A stretch of 64,000 bases of DNA from Diplosphaera chodatii (lineage: Eukaryota > Chlorophyta > Trebouxiophyceae > Prasiolales > Stichococcaceae): the NCBI GenBank assembly GCA_032358165.1, contig JAALGY010000030.1:868001-932000 (forward strand), given 5' to 3'. A program made the translations under genes and the position numbers. How positions within the stretch are numbered: position 1 is the stretch's first letter; the number at the start of each line of letters is the position of its first letter. The notes below the pieces were generated by a model. The model ran no database searches and was not told the origin of the DNA. It worked only from the letters and a program-made list of their open reading frames with translations. Shown here piece after piece: positions 47,508 through 59,462 of the stretch.

Positions 47508-48071
47508 GCACGCCAAGAACAGACCGAAGGAACTTCCGATGGTCTGTATGTAATCAATGTCAAATGGACAAGCTCACAAGTATCCATGCCAGTACCACAT
47601 AACGCCCCAGGTCCCCATGTTTCAACACCGTATAGCATAACAGGACGCACTAGTGCATCAAACAAATGCAGCTGCAATGCTGGGTCATGCAGGCTCAGGT
47701 CATGGCAACGATGCTGCAATGCAAGTGCGGCGCGCTGGGCGGAGGCCGCTCTGCCGACGCTAGCGGCAGCAAAAGAACTACGAGTAGAGATATCAACCCC
47801 CAGGTAGGTACATTGACATTGACATTGATTACATACTGGTGGTGGGCCATTTTGGCCTAGCCACAGGCTCTGGCGGAAAAACCCAGAGCAACATGCACAA
47901 CGAGTCGTGTACGAAACCGTGCACTCCCCGCTGACAGAATGGTTCCACTCAATCCCGGTTGGATGCACACCCCTCCAACTCTGCACATTGATCATGACAA
48001 CCCCGCAAAAAGGCTGCCAGTTGCCCGGCATCCTGCTGCATAAAGTCTGCCACTGATGTGATGTTGAACCC

Positions 48072-50517
48072 TCAAACCTGCTAAGAAGCGGTCCTGTCCC
48101 ATAGCAGATGATGTGATGCTCGAGTCCTTCCGTAAACTACTGGATGCCCCCACACTTCCATCAAGCACTGCAGGTACCTCGGGTAGTGGTGCTGCGCCAC
48201 CTTTTGCCGACGGGAGCGAGCTCAACTCGCCCTTCACAGCCGGCGCCGTGCAAGAGGCTATAGGAGCCCTGCACGGAGGCAAAGCGACGGTGGGGTTGCT
48301 CAAATTGGATGCTTTATCTGTTGCAGCGGCGCAGCTTGCACCCTGTCTTGCATGTATTTTTAACTCGTGTCAACGAGTTGCAGCGTTGCCAAGGAGCTGG
48401 GCATTGTGCGGCATCACGCCGATTCATAAGGGGGGCGACACATCCGATCCGGGTAATTACCGTGGCATTGCTGTTGGGTCTCTGTTGGCAAAACTATATG
48501 CTTGCATGCTTAACGAAAAGCTTATGAGGTGGACCGAGCAGCACCAGCTGCGCGCACGCGGACAGGCGGGCTTCCGCAAGGACCGGTGGCGGAAGTTTCG
48601 GGTCTAGTTCCGTGTGGGACCAACCCACCCCACCCTATGCAAGTGGTTGCTTCGGCAATCTGCCCTCCATGGTTTGTGTATATAAGTCGTTGAAAAACGC
48701 AATACACAAACAGCCTTCCGGTCAAAGGTCCTTTTCCATCGCTATTTGCACTTCCCTTACCGCTATCCAAGGACCACCGCACCACCGATCAAACCTTCGT
48801 CGTTCGCACCCTCATCGAGAAGGCCAAGGCAGATAAGCAGCCTCTGTACTCTTGCTTTGTCGATTTCAAGAAGGCATACGATACTGTACCTCGTGATTTG
48901 CTTTGGGAGAAGCTGCAGCGGATTGGGGTGCATGGGGAGTTTCTGAGGGGGGTTCAGGCACTGTATGCTGATGTGCCAATGGCATTGCAGTTTGAGGGGG
49001 GAATGTCCGATACATTCCAGAGCACTTTGGGTGTTAAGCAGGGATGTCCACTATCTCCAACCCTTTTCGGGATTTACATTGACGATTTCCAAGCGGAGCT
49101 GGAGGCCGCCGGCGGGGACCTGGACCTGCCCACCCTGTGTGGTGTGCAGGCACCTGCCCTCTTCTATGCAGATGACCTGGACCTGGTGTCCACGTCCGTA
49201 CGCGGCCTGCAGGCGCAGCTCGACCTGCTGGAGTCGTACTGCAAGCGCTGGCGCCTCACCGTCAACGTGAAGAAGACAAAGGTCGTGGTGTATGCAGCCC
49301 AGGCTGCTGCACCACCGGTTCTCACCTACATGCATGCTCCCATCGAAGTGCTGGACTCGTTTACCTACCTGGGGGTTGATATCTCTACTCGTAGTTCTTT
49401 TGCTGCCGCAAGCATCGGCAGAGCGGCCTCCGCCCAGCGCGCCGCACTTGCATTGCAGCATCGTTGCCATGACCTGAGCCTGCATGACCCAGCATTGCAG
49501 CTGCATTTGTTTGATGCACTAGTGCGTCCTGTTATGCTATATGGTGTCGAAACATGGGGACCTGGGGCGTTATGTGGTACTGGCATGGATACTTGTGAGC
49601 TTGTCCATCGGAAGTTCCTTCGGTCTGTTCTTGGCGTGCGCACAGGCACTCCCAACGTGGCGGTGTTGGGGGAGCTTGGACGGTTTCCAGTGGCGCACAC
49701 GGCAACGCTGGCCATCTGCCGGTTCTGGAACCGGCTGGTCGCAATGCCGGACACCCGCCTCACCAAGCAGGCATTCCTGGAGAACTGTGCTCTGGCCACC
49801 CGGCCGGGGCGCAGCACCAGCAGCTCAGCATGCTGGGCTGCCCAGGTGTGTTCGTTCCTGCACTTCATGTCACCCATCGTTGACGGCGTGCCGCAGCGCA
49901 TTGACACATCTGTTGTCACTGCACACCTGCAGCGCCGCACCTTCGATGCTGTGAATGGCAGCGACTTGCGCAAAGTGCGTGAGTGGCTGGGAGTCAGGGG
50001 CCCTGTGAACGGTGACAACTACCAGTTGGCCGGCTACTTGCAGGCAGTCGCCTCCAAGACCGGTCGTCGGCGGTTAGCACAGTTTCGCATGGGCAGTCAC
50101 ATGCTGGGGGTGGAGACAGGGAGGTGGCAGCGGCTGCCACGGGCAGAGCGGCTGTGCCAGCGGTGTAGCTGCGGCGTGGTGGATGATGAGGCGCATATGG
50201 TCTGGGGGTGTCCAGCCCTAGTAGATCAGAGGGTGCAGCATTCGGAGCTGTTTGAGGACAGCAACATCACATCAGTGGCGGACTTTCTGCAGCAGGATGC
50301 CGGGCAACTGGCAGCCTTTCTGCGGGGTTGTCATGATCAATGTGCAGAGTTGGAGGGGTGTGCATCCAACCGGGATTGAGTGGAACCATTCTGTCAGCGG
50401 GGAGTGAACGGTTTCGTACACGACTCGTTGCGCATGTTGCTCTGGGTTTTTCCGCCAGAGCCTGTGGCTAGGCCAAAATGGCCCACCACCAGTATGTAAT
50501 CAATGTCAATGTCAATG
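48072..50517 (+). mobile_element. Plus LINE in unit 5, split by a SINE
   Basis: It is the counterpart of 37425-39870, with the ORF2 frame open 48113-48607 and 48898-50379 around the SINE. Its variants match those in units 1 and 3 (NGDNYQLAGYL, FLQQ). Confidence 0.85.
48585..48767 (+). mobile_element. SINE-like element, second copy of the 37938 insertion
   Basis: It has the same site, ends and CAAGGACC duplication as at 37938, hence copied with the unit and not inserted anew. Confidence 0.8.
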
Positions 50518-52139
50518 TTGCTGTCTTCAAACAGCTCCGAATGCTGCACCCTCTGATCTACTAGGGTTGGACACCCCCAGACCATATGCGCCTCATCATC
50601 CACCACGCCGCAGCTACACCGCTGACACAGCCGCTCTGCCCGCGGCAGCCGCTGCCACCTCCCTGTCTCCACCCCCAGCATGTGACTGCCCATGCGAAAC
50701 TGTGCTAACCGCCGACGACCGGTCTTGGAGGCAACTGCCTGCAAGTAGCCGGCCAACTGGTAGTTGTCACTGTTCACAGGGCCCCTGACTCCCAGCCACT
50801 CACGCACTTTGCGCAAGTCGCTGCCATTCACAGCATGGAAGGTGCGGCGCTGCAGGTGAGCAGTGACAACAGATGTGTCAATGCGCTGCGGCACGCCGTC
50901 AACGATGGGTGACATGAAGTGCAGGAACGAACACACCTGGGCAGCCCAGCATGCTGAGCTGCTGGTGCTGCGCCCCGGCCGTGTGGCCAGAGCACAGTTC
51001 TCCAGGAATGCCTGCTTGGTGAGGCGGGTGTCCGGCATTGCGACCAGCCGGTTCCAGAACCGGCAGATGGCCAGCGTTGCCGTGTGCGCCACTGGGAACC
51101 GCCCAAGCTCCCCCAACACCGCCACGTTGGGAGTGCCTGTGCGCACGCCAAGAACAGACCGAAGGAACTTCCGATGGACAAGCTCACATGTATCCATGCC
51201 AGTACCACATAACGCCCCAGGTCCCCATGTTTCAGCTACACCGCTGACACAGCCGCTCTGCCCGCGGCAGCCGCTGCCACCTCCCTGTCTCCACCCCCAG
51301 CATGTGACTGCCCATGCGAAACTGTGCTAACCGCAAGACGACCGGTCTTGGAGGCGACTGCCTGAATCAATGACTGCCTGCAAGTAGCCGGCCAACTGGT
51401 AGTTGTCACCGTTCACAGGGCCCCTGACTCCCAGCCACTCACGCACTTTGCGCAAGTCGCTGCCATTCACAGCATCGAAGGTGCGGCGCTGCAGGTGAGC
51501 AGTGACAACAGATGTGTCAATGCGCTGCGGCACGCCGTCAACGATGGGTGACATGAAGTGCAGGAACGAACACACCTGGGCAGCCCAGCATGCTGAGCTG
51601 CTGGTGCTGCGCCCCGGCCGTGTGGCCAGAGCACAGTTCTCCAGGAATGCCTGCTTGGTGAGGCGGGTGTCCGGCATTGCGACCAGCCGGTTCCAGAACC
51701 GGCAGATGGCCAGCGTTGCCGTGTGCGCCACTGGGAACCGCCCAAGCTCCCCCAACACCGCCACGTTGGGAGTGCCTGTGCGCACGCCAAGAACAGACCG
51801 AAGGAACTTCCGATGGACAAGCTCACATGTATCCATGCCAGTACCACATAACGCCCCAGGTCCCCATGTTTCAGCTACACCGCTGACACAGCCGCTCTGC
51901 CCGCGGCAGCCGCTGCCACCTCCCTGTCTCCACCCCCAGCATGTGACTGCCCATGCGAAACTGTGCTAACCGCAAGACGACCGGTCTTGGAGGCGACTGC
52001 CTGAATCAATGACTGCCTGCAAGTAGCCGGCCAACTGGTAGTTGTCACCGTTCACAGGGCCCCTGACTCCCAGCCACTCACGCACTTTGCGCAAGTCGCT
52101 GCCATTCACAGCATCGAAGGTGCGGCGCTGCAGGTGTGC
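50518..52139 (-). mobile_element. Minus LINE pieces with 639-bp duplication, no SINE, unit 5
   Basis: It is the counterpart of 39871-41723 without the 231-bp SINE insertion. The two 639-bp repeats are visible as identical ORF2 C-terminal segments around 50863 and 51502. Confidence 0.8.
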
Positions 52140-53149
52140 CCACCGCCGCTCGCCTTCGCCTACACCTTCACACCTCGCATGCCAGCGACCGCCGTCGCCT
52201 TCACATTTACTTTCAGTCCCATCCTGGACTCCCACCGCCGCTCGACTTCGCCTACACCTTCACACCTTGCCAGCCAGCACCAACCTTCGTCTTCACCTTC
52301 ACTTTCAGTCCCATCCTAGGCTCCCACCGCCGCTCACCTTCACCTACACCTTCAAACCTCACCTGCCCGCACCAGCTTTCACCTTCGCCTTCACTTTCAG
52401 TCCCATCCTGGACTCCCACCGCCGCTACTCGTCCCAGCCCGGACTCCAACCACCGCGTACCTTCAAGACCAAGAACAAGACCAAGAACGAGACCAAGACC
52501 TTAGTAGCATGACACCTAGCAGCGGTCACCCGCGGACCCCGCGTGGCTGGAGGCGTCTACCTCAGAAGACCCTGGAGCCCGGTGTTGTGCATGGCCGACA
52601 GCTTGCGGCGTCAGCTGCCGGCCCTCTGTTGTTTGCCAGCGCCAGCCCTCTGTCATCTTGGGTTTGGTTGCTTTCACCAGCATGCAGGGCGCCTCGCGGC
52701 GTATCCGGTCCCAGCGGGCCCAGAGCTCGGCGTACTTGTACGCAACCGGTCCCTGCATGTCTGCGCGGGGTTTTCTGGGTTTACCCGCGGGTGCCGTGGC
52801 ACGTGGACAGACACACGTTACGACTCTTTAGGGTTAGACACTTGCAGCGGTGCGACTTAGCCGCGTGTGCGTGGCCTTGCCGCCGCCGCCGCCAGGTCTC
52901 CGCACTTGTACGACCATTAGGTAGCCTTCCTCATCGGGACTATTGCCTTGCGCTGGTCTCATGGGCCCTGCATTCCGTTGTGGTTTCAGTGTCCTCCATT
53001 GACATATTTCGAACAGAGCATCTTGATGACCTACCCAGCCGCCCTCACGTTCCCACGTGAGACGCCGCATTGTGCCGCAGAGCCTTGTTCATTGAGCTTG
53101 GTTCTGGTCTGGACGCCCTTTGTAAAAAACAAACAAACAAACAAACAAA
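52140..53149 (+). mobile_element. AAAC-tailed retroposon, copy 3
   Basis: It has the same insertion site, ends and 9-bp flanks as the copy at 31076; no coding frame is recognisable. Confidence 0.85.
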
Positions 53150-55110
53150 CAGGTGTGCAGTGACAACAGATGTGTCAATGCGTTGCGGAACGCCGTCAAC
53201 GATGGGTGACATGAAGTGCAGGAACGAACACACCTGGGCAGCCCAGCATGCTGAGCTGCTGGTGCTGCGCCCCGGCCGGGTGGCCAGAGCACAGTTCTCC
53301 AGGAATGCCTGCTTGGTGAGGCGGGTGTCCGGCATTGCGACCAGCCGGTTCCAGAACCGGCAGATGGCCAGCGTTGCCGTATGCGCCACTGGGAACCGCC
53401 CAAGCTCCCCCAACACCGCCACGTTGGGAGTGCCTGTGCGCACGCCAAGAACAGACCGAAGGAACTTCCGATGGACAAGCTCACAAGTATCCATGCCAGT
53501 ACCACATAACGCCCCAGGTCCCCATGTTTCAACACCGTATAGCATAACAGGACGCACTAGTGCATCAAACAAATGCAGCTGCAATGCTGGGTCATGCAGG
53601 CTCAGGTCATGGCAACGATGCTGCAATGCAAGTGCGGCGCGCTGGGCGGAGGCCGCTCTGCCGACGCTAGCGGCAGCAAAAGAACTACGAGTAGAGATAT
53701 CAACCCCCAGGTAGGTACATTGACATTGACATTGATTACATACTGGTGGTGGGCCATTTTGGCCTAGCCACAGGCTCTGGCGGAAAAACCCAGAGCAACA
53801 TGCACAACGAGTCGTGTACGAAACCGTGCACTCCCCGCTGACAGAATGGTTCCACTCAATCCCGGTTGGATGCACACCCCTCCAACTCTGCACATTGATC
53901 ATGACAACCCCGCAAAAAGGCTGCCAGTTGCCCGGCATCCTGCTGCATAAAGTCTGCCAGTCTGCTGCATAAAGTCTCTACTCGTAGTTCTTTTGCTGCC
54001 GCTAGCATCGGCAGAGCGGCCTCCGCCCAGCGCGCCGCACTTGCATTGCAGCATCGTTGCCATGACCTGAGCCTGCATGACCCAGCACTGCAGCTGCATT
54101 TGTTTGATGCACTAGTGCGTCCTGTTATGCTATACGGTGTTGAAACATGGGGACCTGGGGCGTTATGTGGTACTGGCATGGATACTTGTGAGCTTGTTCA
54201 TCGGAAGTTCCTTCGGTCTGTTCTTGGCGTGCGCACAGGCACTCCCAACGTGGCGGTGTTGGGGGAGCTTGGACGGTTCCCAGTGGCGCACACGGCAACG
54301 CTGGCCATCTGCCGGTTCTGGAACCGGCTGGTCGCAATGCCGGACACCCGCCTCACCAAGCAGGCATTCCTGGAGAACTGTGCTCTGGCCAGCCGGCCGG
54401 GGCGCAGCACCAGCAGCTCAGCATGCTGGGCTGCCCAGGTGTGTTCGTTCCTGCACTTCATGTCACCCATCGTTGACGGCGTGCCGCAGCGCATTGACAC
54501 ATCTGTTGTCACTGCACACCTGCAGCGCCGCACCTTCGATGCTGTGAATGGCAGCGACTTGCGCAAAGTGCGTGAGTGGCTGGGAGTCAGGGGCCCTGTG
54601 AACGGTGACAACTACCAGTTGGCCGGCTACTTGCAGGCAGTCGCCTCCAAGACCGGTCGTCGGCGGTTAGCACAGTTTCGCATGGGCAGTCACATGCTGG
54701 GGGTGGAGACAGGGAGGTGGCAGCGGCTGCCGCGGGCAGAGCGGCTGTGTCAGCGGTGTAGCTGCGGCGTGGTGGATGATGAGGCGCATATGGTCTGGGG
54801 GTGTCCAGCCCTAGTGGATCAGAGGGTGCAGCATTCGGAGCTGTTTGAGGACAGCAACATCACATCAGTGGCAGGCTTTATGCAGCAGGATGCCGGGCAA
54901 CTGGCAGCCTTTTTGCGGGGTTGTCACAATCAATGTGCAGAGTTGGAGGGGTGTGCATCCAACCGGGATTGAGTGGAACCATTCTGTCAGCGGGGAGTGA
55001 ACGGTTTCGTACACGACTCGTTGTGCATGTTGCTCTGGGTTTTTCCGCCAGAGCCTGTGGCTAGGCCAAAATGGCCCACCACCAGTATGTAATCAATGTC
55101 AATGTCAATG
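53150..55110. mobile_element. Minus LINE (53150-53974) and plus LINE 3' part (53975-55110), unit 5
   Basis: The minus part matches units 1 and 3. The plus part is open 54046-54972 (308 codons). It differs from its counterparts by ALASRPGRS for ALATRPGRS, NGDNYQLAGYL, three Arg before LAQF, GFMQQ for DFMQQ, and CHNQ for CHDQ. The ALAS variant is shared with the intact LINE at 59.3-64 kb. Confidence 0.8.
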
Positions 55111-56447
55111 CCACTGATGTGATGTTGCTGTCTTCAAACAGCTCCGAATGCTGCACCCTCTGATCTACTAGGGTTGGACACCCCCAGACCATATGCGCCT
55201 CATCATCCACCACTTTTTTAGACACTCGCAGCGGTGCGACCTAGCCGCGTGTGCGTCGCCTTGCTGCCGCCGCCGCCAGGTCCCCGCACTTGTACGACCA
55301 TTAGGTAGCCTTCCTCATCGGGACTATTGCCTTTCGCTGGTCTCATGGGCCCTGCATTCCCTTGTGGTTTCAGTGTCCTCCATTGACATATTTCGAACAG
55401 AGCATTTTGATGACCTACCCAGCCGCCCTCACGTTCCCACGTGAGACGCCGCATTGTGCCGCAGAGCCTTGTTCATCGAGCTTGGTTCTGGTCTGGACGC
55501 CCTTTGTAAAAAACAAACAAACAAACAAACAAACAAAAAAATTCATCCACCACGCCGCAGCTACACCGCTGACACAGCCGCTCTGCCCGCGGCAGCCGCT
55601 GCCACCTCCCTGTCTCCACCCCCAGCATGTGACTGCCCATGCGAAACTGTGCTAACCGCCGACGACCGGTCTTGGAGGCAACTGCCTGCAAGTAGCCGGC
55701 CAACTGGTAGTTGTCACTGTTCACAGGGCCCCTGACTCCCAGCCACTCACGCACTTTGCGCAAGTCGCTGCCATTCACAGCATCGAAGGTGCGGCGCTGC
55801 AGGTGAGCAGTGACAACAGATGTGTCAATGCGCTGCGGCACGCCGTCAACGATGGGTGACATGAAGTGCAGGAACGAACACACCTGGGCAGCCCAGCATG
55901 CTGAGCTGCTGGTGCTGCGCCCCGGCCGGCTGGCCAGAGCACAGTTCTCCAGGAATGCCTGCTTGGTGAGGCGGGTGTCCGGCATTGCGACCAGCCGGTT
56001 CCAGAACCGGCAGATGGCCAGCGTTGCCGTGTGCGCCACTGGGAACCGCCCAAGCTCCCCCAACACCGCCACGTTGGGAGTGCCTGTGCGCACGCCAAGA
56101 ACAGACCGAAGGAACTTCCGATGGACAAGCTCACATGTATCCATGCCAGTACCACATAACGCCCCAGGTCCCCATGTTTCAGCTACACCGCTGACACAGC
56201 CGCTCTGCCCGCGGCAGCCGCTGCCACCTCCCTGTCTCCACCCCCAGCATGTGACTGCCCATGCGAAACTGTGCTAACCGCAAGACGACCGGTCTTGGAG
56301 GCGACTGCCTGAATCAATGACTGCCTGCAAGTAGCCGGCCAACTGGTAGTTGTCACCGTTCACAGGGCCCCTGACTCCCAGCCACTCACGCACTTTGCGC
56401 AAGTCGCTGCCATTCACAGCATCGAAGGTGCGGCGCTGCAGGTGTGC
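55111..56447 (-). mobile_element. Minus LINE hosting a truncated retroposon
   Basis: 55111-55213 and 55543-56447 are one minus LINE (ORF2 C-terminal part) split by the retroposon at 55214. The right part contains the GTTTCA|GCTACACCGC breakpoint (about 56180) also found in the array, so 55.5-57.5 kb is a further partial copy of the array's middle block. Confidence 0.8.
55214..55542 (+). mobile_element. AAAC-tailed retroposon, 5'-truncated independent copy (329 bp)
   Basis: It is flanked by the 11-bp duplication TCATCCACCAC (55203-55213 and 55543-55553). It holds only the 3' third of the element, starting near TTAGACACTCGCAGCGG, and ends with AAAC units plus a short A run. Substitutions against the other four copies show a separate insertion. 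Truncation at the 5' end with an intact tail shows movement by target-primed reverse transcription, with plus as sense. Confidence 0.85.
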
Positions 56448-57457
56448 CCACCGCCGCTCGCCTTCGCCTACACCTTCACACCTCGCATGCCAGCGACCGC
56501 CGTCGCCTTCACATTTACTTTCAGTCCCATCCTGGACTCCCACCGCCGCTCGACTTCGCCTACACCTTCACACCTTGCCAGCCAGCACCAACCTTCGTCT
56601 TCACCTTCACTTTCAGTCCCATCCTAGGCTCCCACCGCCGCTCACCTTCACCTACACCTTCAAACCTCACCTGCCCGCACCAGCTTTCACCTTCGCCTTC
56701 ACTTTCAGTCCCATCCTGGACTCCCACCGCCGCTACTCGTCCCAGCCCGGACTCCAACCACCGCGTACCTTCAAGACCAAGAACAAGACCAAGAACGAGA
56801 CCAAGACCTTAGTAGCATGACACCTAGCAGCGGTCACCCGCGGACCCCGCGTGGCTGGAGGCGTCTACCTCAGAAGACCCTGGAGCCCGGTGTTGTGCAT
56901 GGCCGACAGCTTGCGGCGTCAGCTGCCGGCCCTCTGTTGTTTGCCAGCGCCAGCCCTCTGTCATCTTGGGTTTGGTTGCTTTCACCAGCATGCAGGGCGC
57001 CTCGCGGCGTATCCGGTCCCAGCGGGCCCAGAGCTCGGCGTACTTGTACGCAACCGGTCCCTGCATGTCTGCGCGGGGTTTTCTGGGTTTACCCGCGGGT
57101 GCCGTGGCACGTGGACAGACACACGTTACGACTCTTTAGGGTTAGACACTTGCAGCGGTGCGACTTAGCCGCGTGTGCGTGGCCTTGCCGCCGCCGCCGC
57201 CAGGTCTCCGCACTTGTACGACCATTAGGTAGCCTTCCTCATCGGGACTATTGCCTTGCGCTGGTCTCATGGGCCCTGCATTCCGTTGTGGTTTCAGTGT
57301 CCTCCATTGACATATTTCGAACAGAGCATCTTGATGACCTACCCAGCCGCCCTCACGTTCCCACGTGAGACGCCGCATTGTGCCGCAGAGCCTTGTTCAT
57401 TGAGCTTGGTTCTGGTCTGGACGCCCTTTGTAAAAAACAAACAAACAAACAAACAAA
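56448..57457 (+). mobile_element. AAAC-tailed retroposon, copy 4
   Basis: It has the same CAGGTGTGC flanks and site as copies 1-3, so it was carried here by DNA duplication. The host minus LINE continues only to 57525, then a new LINE tail begins. Confidence 0.85.
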
Positions 57458-57704
57458 CAGGTGTGCAGTGACAACAGATGTGTCAATGCGTTGCGGAACG
57501 CCGTCAACGATGGGTGACATGAAGTGACATTGACATTGATTACATACTGGTGGTGGGCCATTTTGGCCTAGCCACAGGCTCTGGCGGAAAAACCCAGAGC
57601 AACATGCACAACGAGTCGTGTACGAAACCGTTCACTCCCCGCTGACAGAATGGTTCCAATCAATCCCGGTTGGATGCACACCCCTCCAACTCTGCACATT
57701 GATC
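57458..57704 (-). mobile_element. Minus LINE stub and LINE 3' end
   Basis: 57458-57525 finishes the retroposon's host LINE at GACATGAAGT. 57526-57704 is a 3' end with tail (GACATTGACATTGA), 3' UTR and the last codons of ORF2, cut at CTGCACATTGATC by the plus LINE. Confidence 0.75.
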
Positions 57705-58561
57705 CACCGATCAAACCTTCGTCGTTCGCACCCTCATCGAGAAGGCCAAGGCAGATAAGCAGCCTCTGTACTCTTGCTTTGTCGATTTCAAGAAGGCATA
57801 CGATACTGTACCTCGTGATTTGCTTTGGGAGAAGCTGCAGCGGATTGGGGTGCATGGGGAGTTTCTGAGGGGGGTGCAGGCACTGTATGCTGATGTGCCA
57901 ATGGCATTGCAGTTTGAGGGGGGAATGTCCGATACATTCCAGAGCACTTTGGGTGTTAAGCAGGGATGTCCACTATCTCCAACCCTTTTCGGGATTTACA
58001 TTGACGATTTCCAAGCGGAGCTGGAGGCCGCTGGCGGGGACCTGAACTTGCCCACCCTGTGTGGTGTGCAGGCACCTGCCCTCTTCTATGCAGATGACCT
58101 GGACCTGGTGTCCACGTCCGTACGCGGCCTGCAGGCGCAGCTCGACCTGCTGGAGTCGTACTGCAAGCGCTGGCGCCTCACCGTCAACGTGAAGAAGACA
58201 AAGGTCGTGGTGTATGCAGCCCAGGCTGCTGCACCACCGGTTCTCACCTACATGCATGCTCCCATCGAAGTGCTGGACTCGTTTACCTATCTGGGGGTTG
58301 ATGTCTCTACTCGTAGTTCTTTTGCTGCCGCTAGCATCGGCAGAGCGGCCTCCGCCCAGCGCGCCGCACTTGCATTGCAGCATCGTTGCCATGACCTGAG
58401 CCTGCATGACCCAGCACTGCAGCTGCATTTGTTTGATGCACTAGTGCGTCCTGTTATGCTATACGGTGTTGAAACATGGGGACCTGGGGCGTTATGTGGT
58501 ACTGGCATGGATACTTGTGAGCTTGTTCATCGGAAGTTCCTTCGGTCTGTTCTTGGCGTGC
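57705..58561 (+). mobile_element. Plus LINE fragment (reverse transcriptase part), later split
   Basis: It starts at CACCGATCAAACC in ORF2 and is open from 57820 with DFKKAYD-to-YADD content. It stops at CTTGGCGTGC and resumes at 59191 (GTGCGCACAGGCAC), so the minus LINE between them was inserted into it. It has private changes (DLNLPTL for DLDLPTL, GVDVSTR for GVDISTR). Confidence 0.8.
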
Positions 58562-59194
58562 CATTGACATTGACATTGATTACATACTGGTGGTGGGCCA
58601 TTTTGGCCTAGCCACAGGCTCTGGCGGGAAAACCCAGAGCAACATGCGCAACGAGTCGTGTACGAAACCGTGCACTCCCCGCTGACAGAATGGTTCAACT
58701 CAATCCCGGTTGGATGCACACCCCTCCAACTCTGCACATTGATCATGACAACCCCGCAAAAAGGCTGCCAGTTGCCCGGCATCCTGTTGCATAAAGTCCG
58801 CCACTGATGTGATGTTGCTGTCCTCAAACAGCTCGGAATGCTGCACCCTCTGATCTACTAGGGCTGGACACCCCCAGACCATATGCGCCTCATCATCCAC
58901 CACACCGCAGCTACACCGCTGGCACAGCCGCTCTGCCCGCGGCAGCCGCTGCCACCTCCCTGTCTCCACCCCCAGCATGTGACTGCCCATGCGAAACTGT
59001 GCTAACCGCCGACGACCGGTCTTGGAGGCGACTGCCTGCAAGTAGCCGGCCAACTGGTAGTTGTCACTGTTCACAGGGCCCCTGACTCCCAGCCACTCAC
59101 GCACTTTGCGCAAGTCGCTGCCATTCACAGCATCGAAGGTGCGGCGCTGCAGGTGTGCAGTGACAACAGATGTGTCAATGCGCTGCGGCACGCC
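58562..59194 (-). mobile_element. Minus LINE 3' end inserted in a plus LINE
   Basis: The tail is at 58562, followed by 3' UTR and the ORF2 C-terminal part to GCGGCACGCCGT. Both flanks share CGTGC, consistent with a short target duplication of about 5 bp. The 5' end is truncated in ORF2. Confidence 0.75.
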
Positions 59195-59315
59195 GTGCGC
59201 ACAGGCACTCCCAACGTGGCGGTGTTGGGGGAGCTTGGGCGGTTCCCAGTGGCGCACACGGCAACGCTGGCCATCTGCCGGTTCTGGAACTGGCTGGTCG
59301 CAATGCCGGACACCC
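59191..59315 (+). mobile_element. Plus LINE fragment, continuation of 57705-58561
   Basis: It runs from GTGCGCACAGGCACTCCC to GCAATGCCGGACACCC, where the intact minus LINE begins. Confidence 0.75.
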
Positions 59316-59462
59316 ATTGACATTTTTTTTTTCTGACATTGATTACATACTGGTGGTGGGCCATTTTGGCCTAGCCACAGGCTCTGGCGGAAAAACCCAG
59401 AGCAACATGCACAACGAGTCGTGTACGAAACCGTTCACTCCCCGCTGACAGAATGGTTCCAA

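Larger units (their letters stand above)
47508..55110. repeat. Tandem array unit 5 (7603 bp)
   Basis: It has the unit 1 order with the SINE at 48585 (191 bp), the 639-bp duplication and 3 extra bases in the last plus LINE; 6770 + 191 + 639 + 3 = 7603. The last plus LINE (53975-55110) has drifted, so the right edge of the array is marked by sequence change as well as layout. Confidence 0.9.

Noticed and set aside
37425..55110. Near-identical array units as a pure assembly duplication
   Set aside because: Not excluded, but units differ by SINE insertions with their own target duplications, the 639-bp repeat, and scattered single-base changes, which an assembly error would not create. Long reads should still confirm the unit number.
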